A stretch of 63,770 nt of DNA from an uncultured Mycoplasmatota bacterium (GTDB taxonomy: Bacteria; Bacillota_I; Bacilli_A; RF39; UBA660), in contig UQVR01000003.1 of assembly GCA_900544625.1 (NCBI GenBank), forward strand, positions 1 to 63,770. Reading direction: 5' to 3'. Each line of letters opens with the position of its first letter. Within the stretch, counting starts at the first letter, position 1. Below are positions 52,761 to 62,072 of the stretch, in pieces. Made by a program: the position numbers and the translations under genes. Below the pieces are notes generated by a model. That model was not told where the DNA came from and made no database searches. It saw only the letters and a list, made by a program, of their open reading frames with translations.

Positions 52761-53483
52761 ATGGGAAGAGCTTATGAAGTAAGAAAAGCAAGTATACAAA
52801 AAACAGGAGCTGCGAAAGGAAAAATTTATACAACATTTGCTAAAGAAATTTATCTAGCAGCTAAGAAAGGAAGCCCAAATCCAGAAGCCAATATAACATT
52901 AAAAAGACTAATAGATAAAGCAAAGAAGAATCAAGTTCCAAGTGATATAATAACTAGAGCCCTAGATAAAGCAAAAGGGGTAGGACAAGACGAATATCAT
53001 GAAGTTGTGTATGAAGGATTTGGTCCTGGAGCATCAACTTTAATTATTAAATGTTTAACAGATAATGTAAATAGAACGGTTGGAATGGTTCGAGCAGCAT
53101 TTAATAAAGTAAATAAGTCACTCGGAGTTACGAATTCCGTATCATATAACTATGAGCACCTTGGAGTAATATCATTTAAATATGATGATGAAGAAAAAGT
53201 ATTGGATTTATTATTAAATGCAAGAATTGAAGTAATAGATATTGAATCAGAAGATGGATATATTACAATTAGTTTAAATCCAAGTGATATGAATACTGCT
53301 AAAGATGAATTAGAACGTGATATAGCAAATATCGATTATGAAATAGATGAAGTAGGAATGTATGCTAAAGATAAAATTACCCTTGAAGGAGAAGAAAAAG
53401 AAATCTTTGATAGATTATATAATATGCTTGAAGATATTGAAGACGTATCACAAATATATACAAATGTATCAAATATAGGTTAA
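52761..53483 (+). CDS. yebC: YebC/PmpR family DNA-binding protein
   Basis: The 240 aa protein is the family length. GRAYEVRKASIQKTGAAKGK at the start, KEIYLAAKKGSPNPEAN, YEGFGPGASTLII and GMVRAAFNKVNKSLG are conserved YebC motifs. Members act as transcriptional regulators, and a related group has been linked to translation of proline-rich sequences. AAGGAGG precedes ATG 52761. The CPBP gene begins one base after its stop. Confidence 0.95.
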   Translation: MGRAYEVRKASIQKTGAAKGKIYTTFAKEIYLAAKKGSPNPEANITLKRLIDKAKKNQVPSDIITRALDKAKGVGQDEYHEVVYEGFGPGASTLIIKCLTDNVNRTVGMVRAAFNKVNKSLGVTNSVSYNYEHLGVISFKYDDEEKVLDLLLNARIEVIDIESEDGYITISLNPSDMNTAKDELERDIANIDYEIDEVGMYAKDKITLEGEEKEIFDRLYNMLEDIEDVSQIYTNVSNIG

Positions 53484-53484
53484 T

Positions 53485-54819
53485 ATGGAAAACAAAAAAA
53501 GTATATTTAAATTAATAATAACAGTTGTATTAATATTTATAGGATTTGAAATATTTATAAATACATTTGGTAGCCTAGTTGCAACTACAACTTGGGATAC
53601 TATAAAACATGGAAAATACACTACATATTTTCTAAGTGAGTTTATAGTATTATTATGTGGATTACTTTTACTAGCTCTAAGAAAGAAATGGTATATATTT
53701 AAAAATCAAAAGAAATCATTTAAAGATACAATTATGTTATGTTTACCAATCGTAATACTTTCTTGTTTAGTATTTGTAGCAAATGTAATAGAATTAAATA
53801 TATCTAAACTAAATATAGCAAATTTAATAAGTTTAGTATTTTATTGCATAAGTATTGGATTATTTGAAGAAATATTTTTTAGAGGAATAATTGAAGAAGA
53901 GTTATTAAGTAAGTTAAGCAGCAATAAAAAAGAAGTAATAATATCAATCATATTAAGTGGAGTAATATTTGGAGCTATCCATTTTACTAATCTTCTAATG
54001 GGACAAGATTTATTAACTACTTTAATGCAATTCATCCAAACTATGTCAATTGGAATACTTTTTGGAACAGTTTATTATTTTACTAAAAACATCTGGGCTT
54101 TAGCATTCTTACATGGTTTTTATGATTTTTCAGTATTACTAAGTGAAGTAAACATTGTAACTGGTTGTGGTTATGTAGAAAATGTTCCCTTAATTATAAC
54201 TATATCTTCACTTGTAGCATCAATTATACTTAGTGGAATATATTTAATATATAGTTTAATTATATTTAAAAAAGAAAATAATGAAGATAGTAAGAAATAT
54301 CATAAATTTATCTATGTATTAATAATAATATATTTTATATCTAATGCATTATTTGGTGTTTTAGGAAATGTTGATATAAATAAATATTATGTGTGTCCAG
54401 AATATAAAGAAAAAGAAATAAAATTAATTGAAACTCATTATTATGGTTATGATAAATACTATTATAATTATGATAATAATGTTATACACATATATAAAGA
54501 TAATGATAAAGTTATAATGAAAAATGAAAATGGCATTAAAATAAATGTTAATATAGATAATGTTGAAAGAATTGCTATCGTAGATGATGCAATATTAATA
54601 ATTGCCACCGATAACACAAATTATAAATTATATTATAATAAATTAACAGATTTAAAGAATATAAATAATTTTAAAGAATATGATATACCATCATCAAAAT
54701 CACTTGGATATTTAATAGATGCCAGTACAGGGTATAAATATCCATGCATAAAAAGCATAACAGAAGATTTATTTATTATAGATAACGAAGAATTATTTAT
54801 TGTCAAGCAAGCTAGCTAA
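53485..54819 (+). CDS. CPBP family intramembrane protease-like protein with extra C-terminal region
   Basis: Eight or nine hydrophobic segments include FEEIFFRGIIEEEL (EExxxR), FGAIHFTNLLMG (FxxxH) and ALAFLHGFYDF (HxxxD), the ABI/CPBP intramembrane protease motifs. The 444 aa protein is longer than the usual 200-300. After the last helix (about 265-290) an additional 150 residues rich in Tyr, Asp, Asn and Ile form a likely beta-rich extracytoplasmic domain not known to me from this family. Family members cleave prenylated or peptide substrates or act in bacteriocin immunity. A terminator overlaps the stop codon. Confidence 0.85.
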   Translation: MENKKSIFKLIITVVLIFIGFEIFINTFGSLVATTTWDTIKHGKYTTYFLSEFIVLLCGLLLLALRKKWYIFKNQKKSFKDTIMLCLPIVILSCLVFVANVIELNISKLNIANLISLVFYCISIGLFEEIFFRGIIEEELLSKLSSNKKEVIISIILSGVIFGAIHFTNLLMGQDLLTTLMQFIQTMSIGILFGTVYYFTKNIWALAFLHGFYDFSVLLSEVNIVTGCGYVENVPLIITISSLVASIILSGIYLIYSLIIFKKENNEDSKKYHKFIYVLIIIYFISNALFGVLGNVDINKYYVCPEYKEKEIKLIETHYYGYDKYYYNYDNNVIHIYKDNDKVIMKNENGIKINVNIDNVERIAIVDDAILIIATDNTNYKLYYNKLTDLKNINNFKEYDIPSSKSLGYLIDASTGYKYPCIKSITEDLFIIDNEELFIVKQAS

Positions 54820-54834
54820 TGCTAGTTTTTTTGT
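54810..54834 (+). terminator. rho-independent terminator
   Basis: CTAGC-taat-GCTAG followed by seven T. Confidence 0.8.
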
Positions 54835-54942
54835 ATTTTTTTAAATAAAAAAATGCAAACTAATAAATAAAAGAAAAAACAATGAGCAAACAATTGTTAA
54901 ATAAAAAAATATGTGATATGATTTATAAATGGAGGTAAACTC

Positions 54943-57900
54943 ATGCAAATAGAAAACTTAACAGATTTAATAAATAAAACAAATATAAGGGCATTTGTAA
55001 CGACAAATGATTTTATAAAAGGAAAACAATATGATAAAAATAAGATAACTTTAAAAAGTGAAAAAGAAAAAGAAAGCCTTTATAGTAGTTTAAAAGTATT
55101 TAGTTTTGAAGTGGATTCAGAAACTAAACCAACATACTATGATGTAACAATCATTTTAGAAAATAATAAAGAAATTGTAAGAACGACATGTGATTGTAAA
55201 GCATTTAGAAACTTTCAAAGTTGTAAACATATCGGAGCTGTTTTTGTTAATTATTATGAACAAATATTTAAAGGAAATATCATAAACGTTAATAAAATAA
55301 CAAATGAAATATTAAATAAGTTTATACCAAAAGAAGAATCATTAATAAAAAAAGAACTGCAAGTACAATTATATATTAACATAACAGAAAGAGAAAGTTA
55401 TTATTACTATGCTAGAAGTTTTATGGAATATAATGTAAAAATACTAATCGGAGAAGATAAATTATATACTCTAGGAAATCATGCTAATGCCTTTAAATCA
55501 GCATATGAAACAGGGTGTGGAGAAGTTTATTTTGGCAAAAATTTTACCTTTATACCCGAAAAATATTACTTATCAAATGAATCTAAAACGATAATTGAAT
55601 CATACTTAGATATATGTGAAGGTTATTTTAATAAAAGTATTTCATCAAATATGCTAAAAAAGTTTCTAGATAAAATAAAAAATACAAAATTTGTTGTTAA
55701 TAATTATCAAATCGAGGGAATAAAAGATGGATTCCCAATTGATACAAATCTGGTGAAAAGAAATAATTCATATGAATTGAATTTTGATTTAGAAAATGTT
55801 GAATGCTTAATAGAAAATGATTATGAATACATCCTTTATAAAGGAAAGTTATATCACTTAAATAATAAAGAACAAAGTTTAATTGAAGATTTAATAGAAA
55901 ATAATTTAGATAAATTGTTAATTACTAAAGATAAAGTAGATACATTTACTAAAGGTTTACTAGGTATAGTAAGAAAAAAATTAAAAATAGATTCATCTGT
56001 AAATGATATTGTTCTACCTAATGAAATAAATACGAAATTATATTTTGATTTAAGAAGTTCATATATATTATTAGATATCATATTTAAATATGATGATAAA
56101 GAAATAAATTATTTAGATAAATCAAATGAAGTTTTAAGAGATATATCATACGAAACAAAAGTAATAAATGATTTATTAAAATATGGATTTATACTAGAGA
56201 AAGATAAAATAATTTTAAAAGACTTAGAAGCAGAAGTAAAATTTCTTGAGGAAGGTTTAGAAGAATTAGCCACAAGATATGAGATATTTACAACAGAAAA
56301 GTTTAAAAATATAAATATTAAAAAGAAAACATCAATATCATCAATGTTTAGAATTGGACAAGATAATATCTTAAGTTATAACTTTAATATTGGAGATATA
56401 AATAGTGATGAACTAGTAAATATTTTTGCTAATATGAAAGATAGAAAAAAATACTATAGGTTAAAAAATGGCAATATATTAAATCTTGAAGATGAATCAT
56501 TAAAAGAATTAAGTGAGCTAAAGGATGATTTGGAATTAAGTGATGCTGATATAATCGCAGGTCATGGAACAATTTTAAAATATCGAGCAATATATTTAGA
56601 TAGTTTAAAAAACACTAAATATAACATTATAAATACTGATAATTTATTTAATAATTTCATAAATAAATTTAATAAATATAAAGATGTTGAGTTAACATTA
56701 TCAGAAGATGAATTAAAAATTCTTCGTGATTATCAAATAACGGGAGTAAAATGGCTTTATACTTTAGCTAAGACAGGATTCGGAGGAATACTTGCAGATG
56801 AAATGGGCTTAGGAAAAACAATACAAGTCATTTATTATATCAAAGAGATGTTAAAAGATAATGAAAACAGTAAATTTTTAATCGTGGTGCCAACATCTTT
56901 AGCATATAATTGGGATCATGAATTTGCGATGTTTGGAAGTAATATAAAAAGAAAAATATGTCTTGGCTCGAAAGAAAAAAGAATAAATATTTTGAAAAAT
57001 TTAACGGATACGAATGTACTAATTACAACATATGGACTACTCAGAGAAGATGAAGATTTATATCAAAATTTATCATTTAATACAATGATTATTGATGAAG
57101 CCCAAAATATAAAAAATAATATGGCGGGTATTACAAAAGTAGTAAAAAAAATCCAGGCTGAAACTAAATTTGCTTTAACAGGAACCCCTCTTGAAAATTC
57201 AATTTTAGAATTATGGAGCATATTTGATTTTATAATGCCAGGTTACTTAGCCAGTCTAACAAAATTTCAAAGTAAATATAAAATAAAAGATTTTGATGAA
57301 GAAAGTGAAATATTAATAAAAAGTTTAAGCAAGCAAATTAATCCATTTATATTAAGAAGAAAAAAACAAGATGTTATAAAAGAACTACCAGAAAAATTAG
57401 TAAATGATATTTATATTGAATTAAAAGAAGACCAAAAAAAACTATATATTGCAGAATTAAATAGAGTTAAAGAAGAAATGAAACAAATTATTGAAAACGA
57501 TGGTATGAATAAAGCCAGATTTTTAATTCTTCAACTACTTACTAAGTTAAGGCAAATATGTATAGATCCTAAAATTATTTATGAAAATTATACTGATGGC
57601 TCAAATAAACTAGATCAATTAGAAATGCTAGTAAATGAATATACTAAAAATAATCATAAAATATTAATTTTTTCATCATTTAAAACTGCTTTAAATATTG
57701 TAAAAGAAAAGTTAAATAACAATAAAATAAAAACTTATATGATAGATGGAAGTGTACCTGCGAAAGATAGAATGGAAATGGTTGATAATTTTAATAATAA
57801 TGATGATGTAAAAGTATTCTTAATAATGTTAAAATCTGGTGGAACTGGTTTAAATTTAGCAACTGCAGATGTTGTAATTCATTTGGATTTATGGTGGAAT

Positions 57901-58137
57901 CCACAAGCTGAAAACCAAGCAACTGATAGAGCTCACAGAATAGGACAAAAAAATACGGTTGAAGTAGTACACTTAATAACTAAAGGAACAATTGAAGAAA
58001 AAATATTGGAACTTCAAAATAAAAAAAGAATATTAAGTGATAAATTAATAGATGGGGATATCAGAGATAAAAATATTATATCTGAATTAACAGAAGATGA
58101 TATTAAAACCCTATTATCATATGAAAATAGGGATTAA
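54943..58137 (+). CDS. SWIM-domain SNF2 family helicase
   Basis: The 1064 aa protein starts with a SWIM zinc finger (Cys83, Cys85, Cys94, His96), followed by a long bacterial SNF2-associated region (about 130-560). The SNF2 ATPase has LADEMGLGKTIQ (Walker A near 615), DEAQNIKNN and ALTGTPLENS, and the helicase C lobe has KSGGTGLNLATADVV and DRAHRIGQ. This full-length type is widespread in Bacillota and may remodel nucleic acid complexes or RNA polymerase, but its cellular task is not established. GGAGG precedes ATG 54943. It is a single gene between terminators. Confidence 0.93.
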   Translation: MQIENLTDLINKTNIRAFVTTNDFIKGKQYDKNKITLKSEKEKESLYSSLKVFSFEVDSETKPTYYDVTIILENNKEIVRTTCDCKAFRNFQSCKHIGAVFVNYYEQIFKGNIINVNKITNEILNKFIPKEESLIKKELQVQLYINITERESYYYYARSFMEYNVKILIGEDKLYTLGNHANAFKSAYETGCGEVYFGKNFTFIPEKYYLSNESKTIIESYLDICEGYFNKSISSNMLKKFLDKIKNTKFVVNNYQIEGIKDGFPIDTNLVKRNNSYELNFDLENVECLIENDYEYILYKGKLYHLNNKEQSLIEDLIENNLDKLLITKDKVDTFTKGLLGIVRKKLKIDSSVNDIVLPNEINTKLYFDLRSSYILLDIIFKYDDKEINYLDKSNEVLRDISYETKVINDLLKYGFILEKDKIILKDLEAEVKFLEEGLEELATRYEIFTTEKFKNINIKKKTSISSMFRIGQDNILSYNFNIGDINSDELVNIFANMKDRKKYYRLKNGNILNLEDESLKELSELKDDLELSDADIIAGHGTILKYRAIYLDSLKNTKYNIINTDNLFNNFINKFNKYKDVELTLSEDELKILRDYQITGVKWLYTLAKTGFGGILADEMGLGKTIQVIYYIKEMLKDNENSKFLIVVPTSLAYNWDHEFAMFGSNIKRKICLGSKEKRINILKNLTDTNVLITTYGLLREDEDLYQNLSFNTMIIDEAQNIKNNMAGITKVVKKIQAETKFALTGTPLENSILELWSIFDFIMPGYLASLTKFQSKYKIKDFDEESEILIKSLSKQINPFILRRKKQDVIKELPEKLVNDIYIELKEDQKKLYIAELNRVKEEMKQIIENDGMNKARFLILQLLTKLRQICIDPKIIYENYTDGSNKLDQLEMLVNEYTKNNHKILIFSSFKTALNIVKEKLNNNKIKTYMIDGSVPAKDRMEMVDNFNNNDDVKVFLIMLKSGGTGLNLATADVVIHLDLWWNPQAENQATDRAHRIGQKNTVEVVHLITKGTIEEKILELQNKKRILSDKLIDGDIRDKNIISELTEDDIKTLLSYENRD
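58104..58133. terminator. hairpin between convergent genes
   Basis: CCCTATT / AATAGGG at the 3' end of the helicase gene. A T run follows on the minus strand, so it serves the serine hydrolase transcript better. Confidence 0.5.
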
Positions 58138-58147
58138 AAAAGAAATG

Positions 58148-59599
58148 CTAGTTAAGTTCACGAACTAAATGCATTTCTTTTTCATTATTAAATATTTTTT
58201 CTAGTAATTGGTATTGAATAGATAAATCTAAAGCAAGTGTTACTAAAACTTCTTTAGCTTTGGTATAATCACTACATACAATTTTTTTTGTGCCATCAGG
58301 CATTGTAAAAGTTTTAACATTATGTTCATCTATTTTTATATTAGAGATTTGGTCAGGATGAACTTGATAAATTCTATTATGAAGTCTCGGAGAACCCACG
58401 AATAAAGTGATTTTATTAATTGGATCAACTACTAATTGAGTACCTGCAAAACCTGGAGACATAAATGATCTTCCAGACAATGGGGGATAAACAGATAAAA
58501 ATTCTGGATCGGGTTGTTTTAGATAAACTAAAGACCCATAAAATCTTGTATATTTATCTTGATCTTTAAAACCAGTTTCTGTATCACTCATAGAAAATAA
58601 ACTTTCTTTTGATAAAATACCTCCATTTATTAAAGCATTAGCAAATTTTATCATATCATTTTTAGTAGAAAAATATCCAGCATGTCCTGGTGCAATACCA
58701 TCTAATTCACCAATAGCAATAGCTTTTGAATCATGGGGCGTACCTTTTATATTATTAAAATTTGTTTTAATACTTCCGTCTTTAAGAACAACAGAAGAAA
58801 AATTCTCATTAGCAACACGATATAGTTTTTCTTCAGGCACTCTTAAGTGAGTGTCATCCATCTGAGCCTTTTTAAAAATCATTAGATTAACAAATTGGTC
58901 AAAGGTCATATCAGTAACTTTTTCAATCACGCATCTTAAAATCATAGCACCCATATCAGTATAAGCATTACTTACTTGCTGATTCTTATCTGGATGAGCG
59001 GTATAAAGAATTTGGAGGGCTTCCTGCTTATTCTTTGCACTATCAACCCTATTATCAGTTACAATTTTAACTCTAAACTTTAATAAATCATAAATTGTAA
59101 TATTTTCTAAATTTTTAAATTCCGGCACATATTTGTTAACAGGCTCAAAAACATCTATTAAATTGTTTTCTTCAAGAATTAAAATAGCAACTGCAGTAAA
59201 AGTTTTTGAAGTTGAAGCTAAATCAAATATCGTATCTTGTTCAATTGGAAGTTTATGTGAAACTAAACGACCATCTATTAAATCAACTTCTTGTCTTAAA
59301 CCACATAAAACAGTATCTCTAGTATTAAATGTTCCAAAATCAAGTAAAACGCCCGGAGTTATTTTGGTAGTATTAACAAAAATATTCATAATTTCCTTTA
59401 ATCCACTTTGTAAAAATAATTTAAGTCTTAAATTAGTTAAATTAGCATGAGGGTTTTCATATATTGTATCTAAGACTGGTTTTAATATTCTCTCATAATC
59501 TTTATATTTATATATGTCTTGAAGGTAAGTAATGCTTGTATTATTTTGATTTTTTAATAGTTCTGAAATAAACTTTTTATAAACAAAATACTCTTTCAT
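58148..59599 (-). CDS. serine hydrolase, beta-lactamase/PBP-related
   Basis: DLASTSKTFTAVAILILEE has the SxxK nucleophile (near residue 130), SNAYTDMGAMIL the YxD-type second motif, and the C-terminal GFAGTQLVVDP sits where class C and esterase-type enzymes have HxG-like motifs. About 95 residues of mostly helical sequence precede the domain. No signal peptide is seen, which is unusual if it acts on wall peptides; a cytoplasmic esterase or peptidase is possible. AGGAGG fits ATG 59599 rather than the TTG six bases upstream. It has a consensus promoter and is divergent from a membrane-bound XRE regulator, which may control it. Confidence 0.87.
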   Translation of the reverse strand: MKEYFVYKKFISELLKNQNNTSITYLQDIYKYKDYERILKPVLDTIYENPHANLTNLRLKLFLQSGLKEIMNIFVNTTKITPGVLLDFGTFNTRDTVLCGLRQEVDLIDGRLVSHKLPIEQDTIFDLASTSKTFTAVAILILEENNLIDVFEPVNKYVPEFKNLENITIYDLLKFRVKIVTDNRVDSAKNKQEALQILYTAHPDKNQQVSNAYTDMGAMILRCVIEKVTDMTFDQFVNLMIFKKAQMDDTHLRVPEEKLYRVANENFSSVVLKDGSIKTNFNNIKGTPHDSKAIAIGELDGIAPGHAGYFSTKNDMIKFANALINGGILSKESLFSMSDTETGFKDQDKYTRFYGSLVYLKQPDPEFLSVYPPLSGRSFMSPGFAGTQLVVDPINKITLFVGSPRLHNRIYQVHPDQISNIKIDEHNVKTFTMPDGTKKIVCSDYTKAKEVLVTLALDLSIQYQLLEKIFNNEKEMHLVRELN

Positions 59600-59624
59600 A
59601 GACAATTCCTCCTAAATTAGGCTT

Positions 59625-59654
59625 ATTATATTAAATTTTATGATATTTTGTCAA
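59625..59654 (-). promoter_or_regulatory. consensus promoter of the serine hydrolase gene
   Basis: On the minus strand TTGACA (59649-59654), 18 bases and TATAAT (59625-59630), both perfect hexamers. Confidence 0.85.
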
Positions 59655-59659
59655 ATTAT

Positions 59660-59671
59660 ATAATGCATTAT
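59660..59671. promoter_or_regulatory. palindrome in the divergent promoter region (candidate operator)
   Basis: ATAATGCATTAT is a perfect 12-bp palindrome lying six bases upstream of the -35 box of the hydrolase gene and 37 bases before the HTH gene's RBS. It may be bound by the XRE domain of the adjacent gene. Confidence 0.4.
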
Positions 59672-59708
59672 TTGGTAATATGTGGTAAAATTAAAAAGGT
59701 GGAAAGAT

Positions 59709-60920
59709 ATGAAAAAGATTGAAGAGACGAAGGAAACTGTAAAAAGTACAGAATTTGCTACTACGATTTATCGTATTAGACAAGAAAGGAAATTAACTCA
59801 AAAGGAAATTGGTGACATTATCGGTGTATCTGATAGAACAATTTCAAAATGGGAGAATGGTACAACAGTACCAGACTTATGTCAGATTAGGAATATTTGC
59901 AAAAAATTAGAAATATCTCCGAGTTTATTAATTAAATCTGAAAAGAAGCTCAGTGATAATATAACAAATTTAAGAAGAGGAATTGGTAAGATTTTAAATT
60001 ATATCCTACATAACATATTTTTAATAACTTTTATATTAGTATTTATATTGTTATTATTGTATTTTATAAATAATTATAATTCGATAAAGATTTATGATTT
60101 AAAATATAATAGCGAAAACATTTCATTTGAAAATGGCTATCTTTTTAAAACTAAAGTCACAAATATTTTGATAATCAATGATATAAAAATTAATAAAATT
60201 AAATATAATCCAATTGATACAAAGGTTAAACTTTATACACTTGTAAATGGTGATAAGAAAATAATTTATACTTCAGAAAATCTTAATAATATTTATATTG
60301 AAGAAAATAAATCAGGTGCAGATTTATTAAGTAAAGATGTAATTGAAAGTATAAAACAAAATTTATATTTATTAATTGAAACAAAAGATGAAAATAATAA
60401 TGATTATAACTATGAATGTCAAATCACTTTTAAAGAAAAATATAATAACAATAAATTATTATACAAATCATATATTAAAAATAACTCTGTTGATACATTA
60501 GATTTTCCATTTGATAACCTAACTGATTCCCCAAAAATTAATAATAAGTCCACAAAAGTAATGAGTAAAAACAATAATAACGCAAACAAGTTAGCATCTT
60601 TAGGTTACGAATATGATAAAGAAAATGATATTTATAAAAAATATTTAGATAATTCAAGTAAAATTGAATATCAACACGATACAGGAAATTTGATAATAAA
60701 AATAAAAGAAAACAACAATTTAAAAAGTATTAAATATTTTTCAAACTTACAAAGAGTAATAGTAACTATTTTAAATACAAAAAGTGAAACGATAGTAAAT
60801 TTAAAATATAATGTTCCATTAAATAAAATGGAATGTTATAAAGGTAATTGTGAAAATTATCGTAGTGATATTAATTATATTCTTAAGGTTTATCGTGAGA
60901 TAAGTACAACTCTCCAATAA
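59709..60920 (+). CDS. XRE-family regulator with membrane helix and extracytoplasmic domain
   Basis: An N-terminal XRE helix-turn-helix (about 18-72; IRQERKLTQKEIGDIIGVS, DRTISKWENG) is joined through a short linker to one transmembrane helix (about 99-121). A 280-residue Asn/Lys/Tyr-rich region lies outside. This one-component layout can pass an external signal directly to DNA. AAAGGTGG fits ATG 59709; an in-frame ATG at 59682 would not have a ribosome site. It is divergent from the serine hydrolase gene, with a palindrome between them. The outer domain is not recognised. Confidence 0.8.
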   Translation: MKKIEETKETVKSTEFATTIYRIRQERKLTQKEIGDIIGVSDRTISKWENGTTVPDLCQIRNICKKLEISPSLLIKSEKKLSDNITNLRRGIGKILNYILHNIFLITFILVFILLLLYFINNYNSIKIYDLKYNSENISFENGYLFKTKVTNILIINDIKINKIKYNPIDTKVKLYTLVNGDKKIIYTSENLNNIYIEENKSGADLLSKDVIESIKQNLYLLIETKDENNNDYNYECQITFKEKYNNNKLLYKSYIKNNSVDTLDFPFDNLTDSPKINNKSTKVMSKNNNNANKLASLGYEYDKENDIYKKYLDNSSKIEYQHDTGNLIIKIKENNNLKSIKYFSNLQRVIVTILNTKSETIVNLKYNVPLNKMECYKGNCENYRSDINYILKVYREISTTLQ

Positions 60921-60947
60921 AGAGAATTGCAACTCTCACGATTTTCT
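60893..60947 (+). terminator. hairpin after the XRE regulator gene
   Basis: CGTGAGA and TCTCACG enclose ACTCTC / GAGA arms around the stop codon, followed by a T-rich tract. Confidence 0.6.
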
Positions 60948-61013
60948 ATTTCTTTTTTCGACATTTTCTGTTACGATGAATTTGGAACAGAAAGGAGGTG
61001 CATTTGAACGGCT

Positions 61014-61829
61014 TTGAAAAAAAGTATTATAGCACTAACTATAATGCTAGGCTTATTAATAACAACCAATGTTAAAGGTGCAACTTTAACAGATGCAGAA
61101 TATGCCAGATTAAAATTAGTCTTCTCAGATTTAAGAATCGCAACAATGAGTGATGAAAAAGCTCAAGAGTATTTATCTTATGATTTAGAACATAATAAAA
61201 AGGTAAGTAAATATTTTAAAGTAACTCAAACAACAAATGGAACAACATCAACAGAAGTTACAAAAGAAGAAGCAACAAACGCAGCTAAGAATAATACAAC
61301 AACAAGAGCAACATATCATCAAACAACTTATAAGAATATTAGAATTACATCAATTGAGGGAGGCACAAATGCCTACATAATAGATGTAACCACTTTATGG
61401 TTGGTATCACCAGCCATTAAATCATATGATGTTACAGCGATGAGAACGGATGACGCAACAATTATTGAAGGAACACAAGAAGGAACTCAGGGTTATATTT
61501 ATAAAAATGGTGATATTGGATATGTAGATTATTCTTATAACGGTACAAATATGAAAAAGGCATCCAATGGATTTGGTATATCTATGAATTTAGTTGATGC
61601 AGCTCACACATATGAATGCTATATAACAGCAAGAGTAAGAGCAACAACAGAATGGGCAGAAGTATATGGAAGCTATCAACATGCTGCAACTAACGTAACC
61701 TTAGCACAATCACAAGCTTACACCATTAGTCATAACGGTTACGGAAAAGTTATTAATTTTGCTACAGCCGTTCAAAACCACTATGATGGAATGCAAGGAG
61801 TATCTATCAAACTTGATTATACACCATAG
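61014..61829 (+). CDS. secreted protein of unknown function, 271 aa
   Basis: A signal peptide (1-22, KKSIIALTIMLGLLITTNVKG) is followed by a Thr-rich, mostly beta protein with no recognised domain; there is one Cys. The only possible start is TTG 61014, since an in-frame stop lies three codons upstream. Yet the strong AGGAGGTG (60993-61000) is 13 bases away, farther than normal. The good spacing is instead to a TTG at 61004 in another frame that would make a 22-residue peptide. This is odd and may mean weak or coupled translation. It lies between the XRE regulator and spoIVA without clear link to either. Confidence 0.75.
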   Translation: MKKSIIALTIMLGLLITTNVKGATLTDAEYARLKLVFSDLRIATMSDEKAQEYLSYDLEHNKKVSKYFKVTQTTNGTTSTEVTKEEATNAAKNNTTTRATYHQTTYKNIRITSIEGGTNAYIIDVTTLWLVSPAIKSYDVTAMRTDDATIIEGTQEGTQGYIYKNGDIGYVDYSYNGTNMKKASNGFGISMNLVDAAHTYECYITARVRATTEWAEVYGSYQHAATNVTLAQSQAYTISHNGYGKVINFATAVQNHYDGMQGVSIKLDYTP

Positions 61830-62013
61830 AAAAATATGGTACTCACCATCAGAAAAGTTTTTGTTAAGAGCAATCTATGTTAAGAAAAGTACTCAACAAA
61901 CTTAATATAGTAGGAACTATAAGAGTAATAAACAAAATGTCTATTAATATAGGTAGCTCAAAATTTACATCTTTGAAAAAAGCAACGCTGTAATCATTAT
62001 CTTTAAAATAATT

Positions 62014-62043
62014 GTAATAATTAAATACTACCTTTCATACGAT
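62014..62043 (+). promoter_or_regulatory. candidate sigma-E promoter of spoIVA
   Basis: GTAATAATT (62014-62022), 13 bases and CATACGAT (62036-62043) resemble the sigma-E -35 and -10 elements, as expected for spoIVA in the mother cell. The 180 bases before it hold no gene and no clear structure. Confidence 0.55.
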
Positions 62044-62072
62044 TACAATAGAAAAACGAAAGATGGTGGATT

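Noticed and set aside
61014..61829. Sporulation gene because it precedes spoIVA
   Set aside because: No family match, a separate ribosome site, and a 240-base gap with a sigma-E-like box only next to spoIVA.
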